A stretch of DNA of 64,000 bases from the NCBI GenBank assembly GCA_019914995.1, contig CM034131.1, forward strand, positions 1,488,001 through 1,552,000, given 5' to 3'. The stretch is from Acanthochlamys bracteata. Its lineage: Eukaryota; Streptophyta; Magnoliopsida; Pandanales; Velloziaceae. The notes beneath the pieces are model-generated. The model had not been told where the DNA came from, did no database searches, and saw only the letters and a list, made by a program, of their open reading frames with translations. Shown here piece after piece: positions 58,309 to 64,000 of the stretch. How positions within the stretch are numbered: position 1 is the first letter of the stretch; each line of letters opens with the position of its first letter. The translations under genes and the position numbers were made by a program.

Positions 58309-61300
58309 ATGTCGACATTTCGATTTCTTCTACTTCTTCGTTTTCTATCGTTAATGGTGTTCCTGATCCACTCAACCATGTCTGCCTCTGAAGATTCTGC
58401 AGCAATGTGGGATCTAGCCAAGTCTCTCACCAACGTTCCTTCATCCTGGAAACAAGGCACGGATCCGTGTTCGGATTCTGGTTCATGGGACAACATCAAG
58501 TGTTCTTCTGGTAGTGTTACGGCGATCAATCTACCTTCCAAATCGATTTCTGGTACTCTACCGGATTCGTTCGGTAATTTAACTGCTCTTCAGCAGGTTT
58601 TCCTACAAGGTAATAAGATTACGGGAGCGTTTCCGGCGATACCGAATCTTTCTTCGTTGCAAGAATTTCACATTGATGGTAATGCGTTTACTTCGTTGCC
58701 TTCTGGGTTTTTTTCGGGACTTGGAGGACTCACTGTGGTTTATCTTGATGGTAATCCTTTCTCTCCTTGGAAAATTTCTGATGATTTGGGGAAAATTTCA
58801 ACTCTTCAAACGTTCTCTGCTTCCAATGCCAGTATTACTGGCTCGATTCCGGCTGTTATCGGTCAGTTGCCAAATTTGCAAGATCTTAGCTTGTCGTACA
58901 ATAGTCTTTCTGGGGAACTCCCGGATTCGTTTTCCGGATCGAGTATACAGACTCTCAGACTTAATAATCAGAAGTCATCAGAGAAACTTTCAGGACGGAT
59001 CGATGTTTTGGGACAGATGGAACAGCTTAGTGTTGTATGGCTGCAATCGAACAGTTTTGTCGGCCCGATACCGGATGTTTCTAATCTCACTGCACTTACA
59101 CAGTTCAATGTTAGGGATAATGAACTAACCGGAGTTGTTCCGAGCTCACTCGCTGCTAGTACTAAGCTTAATCAAGTGGCATTGTCAAATAACAAGTTGC
59201 AGGGTCCATTCCCGGTGTTTGCGTCCAACAATATTACTTTAGACATTGATAAGGGCAACAATTTCTGCAACCCTTCACCTGGTCCTTGTGATCCAAGAGT
59301 CTTGGCACTTTTGTCTGTTGCTGCTGGATTCGGGTATCCGCTGAGTCTTGCCACAGCGTGGGAAGGTAACGACCCTTGTGCTGGCGACTGGACGGGCGTG
59401 TTATGTGATCCGCAAGGGAAGAACATTACTGTTCTCAATTTTGGAAATCAACATTTCAATGGAACAATCTCGCCTGATATTGCCCACCTCACATCATTGA
59501 CGAAGGTGGTGCTCAACAATAACAGGCTTACTGGTCCAATTCCTGACAGTCTCACTAACCTACCTCAGCTGCAGCTCCTGGATGTTAGCAACAACAATCT
59601 CAGTGGAAAGGTTCCTTCTTTTCCCCCAAATGTACAGCAGAAAATGACAGGCAATCCTTTGCTTGGTATTGATTTGGGTCCTGGTATTGGAGGAAGAGGG
59701 GGAGCTTCTGGCTCCTCCTCAAATGGGACATCATCAAACTCTGGAGGAAGTCAATCTGGTGGTTCCAGCTCTAAGCCAGTTGGTGTGATTACTGGCATCA
59801 TTGTAGCTTCAGTTGTTCTTATCGTGTGTAGTGGTGGTTTGTTATACTATCGCCACCAGAAGAAGCATGCGAAAGAATTTGGCAAGGTAGAAACACGAAC
59901 TCCTCCAAACGAACCTGAGATGATTAAGATAAACATGGAGGGTCGAGCTGTTAATAATGGTGTGATGAGTGAGCTTTACAGCCAAAGTAGTGCAGGCAGT
60001 GCCAACATTCGTATGCTTGAAGATCAGGGTATGGTAATCTCAATTCAGACCCTTCGGAGAGCAACAAATAATTTTAGTGCTGACAATGTTTTGGGCAGAG
60101 GTGGATTTGGCGTGGTGTACAAAGGAGATCTTAACGGGACACTTGTTGCAGTGAAGAGGAACGAATCAGACTTGATGGGTCAAAAGGGAATGACAGAATT
60201 TCAAGCAGAGATTGATGTTCTGAAGAAAGTCAGGCATCGGCATTTGGTTGCTCTTTTAGGCTATTGCATAGATGGGCCAGAGAGGCTCTTAGTGTATGAG
60301 TATATTTCAGAGGGAACACTAGGGCAACACCTATTTGATCGAGATGAGAATGGGTATTCACCCCTTACATGGAAGCAGAGACTGACAATTGCCTTGGATG
60401 TGGCTAGAGGAATCGAATACTTGCACAGTTTGGCCCAGGAAAGTTTCATTCACAGGGATCTAAAACCTTCCAACATACTCTTGGACAAAGATATGAGGGC
60501 TAAGGTTTCCGACTTTGGTTTGGTCAAACTTGTTGACAATAAGAACTCAATGATGACACGCTTGGCTGGAACATTTGGCTATTTAGCTCCTGAATATGCT
60601 CGTAAGTGCCCTTTACATACAGCTTTACTCAGTTTATGGATCCTCATTGTTATTGTCATTTTTGTTTACTGGATGAATTGTCTTTGTTATATAATTACCA
60701 GCAGCTATTGCTATTTTGTTACATTTTCTGGGATGAGTCTTTGTCAGGCTATTTTGTCAATATGCATTCAATAATCATTATACTGTATATCTAGCACAAG
60801 CTGTAGTGAAGTAGCACTGAAACAGGAATTTTGCAACATGCTTTCTTATATATTCTTAGAGCTTTTTGTTGCTTACGATGAACATGAACTCACCACGCCA
60901 GTCGCCATTGCTCTAGGGACTCTTTGATCATTTGCATGGTGTAATTTGTAAAATATTTGTATATTAAGTCGTGACCAAGTGCATGAAAATGACCTTTGAA
61001 TTAACACACAATAACTTTCTTTTGCAAGAAAAAATTATCATAGAGACAATTATGTAATTGATACAATGATACTGCTTTTAATATATCATAATGAAATTCA
61101 ATGTAGGACCATAGAAATGGATATCAGCATTTTCTATGTGTTGTGGATTCTGTGACAATAAATACGCCTAGCTTTGTATCTTTTTGTTTGCTTGTGAAGT
61201 AAGTCTTTATAACCCGCCGTCATTAGATATGTTTTTATTGTTATTTGATTGTTAATGGTCTCCCTTCTTCATTACAAGGGGGTTCCTTCTAGGATCTATT

Positions 61301-62409
61301 AGTTTTCTCTTGTGAAAATGTGAGCTCTGTATTCAACAATGGCAATATGAGTATGGTGCTAGACATCTTTGTTGGCATTATTTCGCTAGTTAAATACATC
61401 ATGTTATTCGTTCTCTGTAGCATCTATGTACACTCTTCCTTTTCCAAAGTATATCTTTGCAAATAAAACTGATGGTAAATTAAGCAAATAGATAGTTCCT
61501 TCTGTAGTTGTACTCAAATGCGATCTGCTTCTTACCTGAACAAGAAAAGATAATGAACAAACCGTGAAGGAAGGAATATGATAAGAAATGTCGTCTAATC
61601 CATCAGCGGGAAAGAAAGACATAAGGAATAACATAAGAAGTACATCTCTTCTGTTGTACAAAAACAGCATCTTCTACTTGACATCATGCTGCTCATTCTT
61701 CTCTACTCTAAAGCTCCTCTTCGATTTTAGTCTTCACAAATTATTAAGAAGAGTATTTCCCAGTATGCCTTATAACTTCAATATTTTAAACAATATTGGT
61801 TGTTAGAGCTGTGCAAATAGCTATGTTAGAGGTGAGTTCTTATGAGGTTGAAGTTAACTGGAGACAGCAACAAACATAGTTGAATCTGTTACTGTCAAAA
61901 ATCGCAACTAGGTTTTTGGAACTTAGGAATCATAAACAAACATGTTCACTTTCTGCTTGGAGTTGAAAAGTGACAAAAGTTCGATTTTCATTATGTTTTT
62001 TGAAATTTTTAGGCTTTAGGTCTAAGGACATTTTAACGACGTATCTGAACCCCTGACTCAAGCTTGTCTTACCACTGGAGAAATTTCACTCAATCTATGA
62101 AGTTACTATTCAAATTTGTCAGCCTATGCTGTCTATCCAGACTTTCATGATACTTTACTTTTTTTGTGATTACGTTCTTCTATATTTTGTTTGTCTAGAT
62201 AGTTTGGAAGCTCTTATTATTTTGTGTGGATCCAACAGAAGACAGCAGCTTCCTAATCATTTTGCTAGCCTAATCATGGAGGTTTGAAATATCCTAATCA
62301 ATTAGTGTGATTTATTTTTGGTGTTCAACTTCCTGGATGTAAATAGATGTGTCCAGGAAAGTTTGTTTTTTTTCCCTACAGAATATTACTAAGAACTATG
62401 AACTATTTG

Positions 62410-62444
<35 letters not shown>

Positions 62445-63017
62445 ATTTAAGCTGTTGTGGTATGAAGTTGATGACAAGCATCATCGATTTCTTTTCTGCC
62501 GTTAATAATGATTCTGCTTTTTTATCTTGCAGTTACTGGAAAAATAAGCACCAAGGTTGATGTCTATGCATTTGGTGTCATCTTAATGGAGGTAATTATG
62601 GGCAGAAAAGCATTGGACGAGTCTCTGCTTGAAGAACAAAGACATCTTGTTACGTACTTCCGCAGAATTATCCTTGACCAGGTTAAGTTCTTAAAATCTG
62701 TAGACCCAAGTCTCAACCTTAACGATGAAGATAGGAAGAGCGTTCTTGAAGTAGCAGAATTAGCACGTCATTGCACAGCTCGTGAACCAAGTCAGAGACC
62801 AGACATGAGCCACGCTGTGAACGTGTTAGCTCCTTTGGTAGATCAATGGAAGCCAACTTGCTCCAACTATGAGGATAACTATGATTCTGGAATGAGCCTC
62901 TCTCAAAGACTCGAAAGTTGGCAGTTTGATGATTCTAGTTCAACAACTGAGCTGTTCAGTGGATATAGGAGGAGTCTTGATACAACATACGGAACAGGAA
63001 GCACATCACACTATTAG
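58309..63017 (+). CDS. TMK: TMK-type LRR receptor-like kinase (925 aa, 2 exons)
   Basis: Exons 58309-60601 and 62533-63017, joined as EYA/LTGKISTKVD. A signal peptide (about residues 1-26) is followed by an N-terminal LRR block, a Cys-bearing non-LRR island (CNPSPGPCDP to WTGVLC) and a second short LRR block (NFGNQHFNGTISPDIAHL onward). This split ectodomain is the TMK hallmark. A Gly/Ser linker leads to one membrane span (about 491-515, VGVITGIIVASVVLIV). The kinase has GRGGFGVVYKG, catalytic K616, HRDLKPSN with D717, DFG with D735, and APEYA, so it is an RD kinase expected to be active. The C-terminal tail is Ser/Thr-rich and ends STSHY. Arabidopsis TMKs work at the plasma membrane in auxin signalling with ABP1-like partners and ROP GTPases. 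Length is close to TMK1. The intron contains a (TC)14 tract. Exon 1 reads on into the intron and stops at 60774, so retention would truncate the kinase. Confidence 0.95.
62410..62438 (+). repeat. (TC)14 microsatellite in the TMK intron
   Basis: An uninterrupted TC dinucleotide run lies about 95 bases before the splice acceptor at 62531-62532. It could be polymorphic and might influence splicing. Confidence 0.9.
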
Positions 63018-63726
63018 AGGAAGGCTTTTATTCAGGGAGACACTTCCTTGAATATATGTGCCGAAGTTTTATTGTCTTGGGTAACAACTGGGAACGGATA
63101 CTTGTCACAACCCTGCTTCGGATAGCTTTCACATGCAGGGAAGGTTATAAGCTGTGCATGCCCCAATCTCATGACGGACAACATAGTGCAGAAGACCCCC
63201 TGTAACTATCAGTTAGTTGCTGCATGATGATCGTTTTTTCTTGTTCCTTACGGTTGCCTTAGATCATGTCTGTTTAGCTGGTCACCAGGTGAATATTTAA
63301 TTTCAGTTTTGTTTCACCCGAAGATGATAAAAGATGATTACTAGTGTATTGGTAATGTTAGAAGCAGGTAGAGAATTAAAGAGTTTTACAGGTACATGGG
63401 GTTCTACTTTTAAAATCTGCTGCTATTTTAGTTCTGATGGCTCACTTTGTATTTTGTGCATTCTGGTATGAAACTTCTCCATGTCTGATGCTGATCAGAT
63501 GCTTGCAAGATCTGCTTTTTTTTTTTTCCTCGTTGGAGAAGTCTCCATGTTTTGGTGGAAGGCGAACACATTAAAGGTGTCTAGTTTGTACTCAAGGTGG
63601 CTTCTTTTTCTTTGTTCCATGTGATTCTGAGCTGGATTTGTGAAAAGTTTTACTTTAGTTGATGATGACTTTCTGCATGATTAAATGTAGTTGGTCTGTT
63701 ATTCTTTACTTGCTAAATTTCTCTTA
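63018..63726. other. 3' region of the TMK gene
   Basis: The trailer and spacer contain no other gene. A T11-type run occurs near 63518. Confidence 0.45.
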
Positions 63727-63997
63727 AGGTGTGTTTTACTTGTTAGTGAGCCAGCAGTGATTTTTGGAAATTTTTGCCGAAGAAAATCACTTTGGAAGTC
63801 ACATAGGCTGTGCTAGGTGAGCTTAATCTTTTCGAATATGAATATAAAAAATATAATTTAAAATTTAACTATTAAATAAAAAATAAAATTTTATATTAAT
63901 TTTATATTAAAAGTAAATTTTAAAATTAAATATTTATTTATTTTATATTAAAATGAGTTTGAAAAAAGTGAAAATTGGATGGTAAGTAAACACGCTC
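63727..63997. mobile_element. MITE with AGGTGTGTTT ends (271 bp)
   Basis: TTA on both sides (63724-63726 and 63998-64000) suggests the target duplication. The left end AGGTGTGTTTTACTTG and the complement of the right end GAGCGTGTTTACTTACC are inverted copies. The core is AT-rich. The right duplication coincides with the window edge. Confidence 0.55.
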
Positions 63998-64000
63998 TTA

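Noticed and set aside
1..64000. CRISPR arrays, operons, or a prokaryotic defence system
   Set aside because: No regularly spaced direct repeats and no bacterial-type gene clusters; gene structure is entirely plant nuclear.

Overview
This is plant nuclear DNA, most likely from a eudicot. It is strongly AT-rich between genes, the genes are interrupted by GT-AG introns, and the proteins belong to plant-only families (CRF/AP2, TMK receptor kinases, XS/XH proteins, family-1 UGTs). There are no operons, CRISPR arrays or bacterial features. All gene models were spliced by eye from reading frame, splice sites and family knowledge; no search was run. Layout: a small hydrophobic protein (1.7-2.2 kb, +); a chloroplast-envelope-type quinone oxidoreductase in 4 exons (4.5-6.8 kb, +); an intronless UGT79/91-like glycosyltransferase (10.2-11.6 kb, +); a B3-like nuclear protein (13.3-14.6 kb, +); a broken, internally deleted RAD50 copy (15.1-15.8 kb, +); a mitochondrial-type glycine-rich RNA-binding protein in 4 coding exons (17.0-18.1 kb, -); an orphan last exon of a phytoglobin (21.3 kb, +); a lysine-rich nuclear protein with a roughly 3.2-kb intron (25.5-30.4 kb, +); a decayed second copy of the B3-like gene (32.0-33.5 kb, -); an XS/XH protein of the IDN2/FDM RNA-directed DNA methylation family in 6 exons (35.2-40.7 kb, -); a cytokinin response factor (46.0-46.7 kb, -); a decayed GONST3-type nucleotide-sugar transporter (52.9-54.2 kb, -); and a TMK-type LRR receptor kinase in 2 exons (58.3-63.0 kb, +). 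The genes do not form one pathway. Several are regulatory: CRF, TMK, the B3-like protein and the XS/XH protein. The most distinctive feature is the amount of gene and transposon debris. There are four pseudogenes or gene fragments with visible lesions. There are also several families of short non-autonomous elements. One family has two 295-296 bp copies, at 41.1 and 55.5 kb in opposite orientation, each flanked by TAA/TTA target duplications (PIF/Harbinger-like). A related 227-bp element sits 10 bp upstream of the UGT TATA box. Another interrupts a local tandem repeat whose third unit preserves the empty site. Copia-type remnants with initiator-tRNA primer-binding sites lie at 34.5 and 43.7 kb. 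I found no clearly new biological system. The best leads are this MITE family, the UGT with an altered PSPG box, the CRF with an amplified VTNF module, and the compact XS/XH protein.
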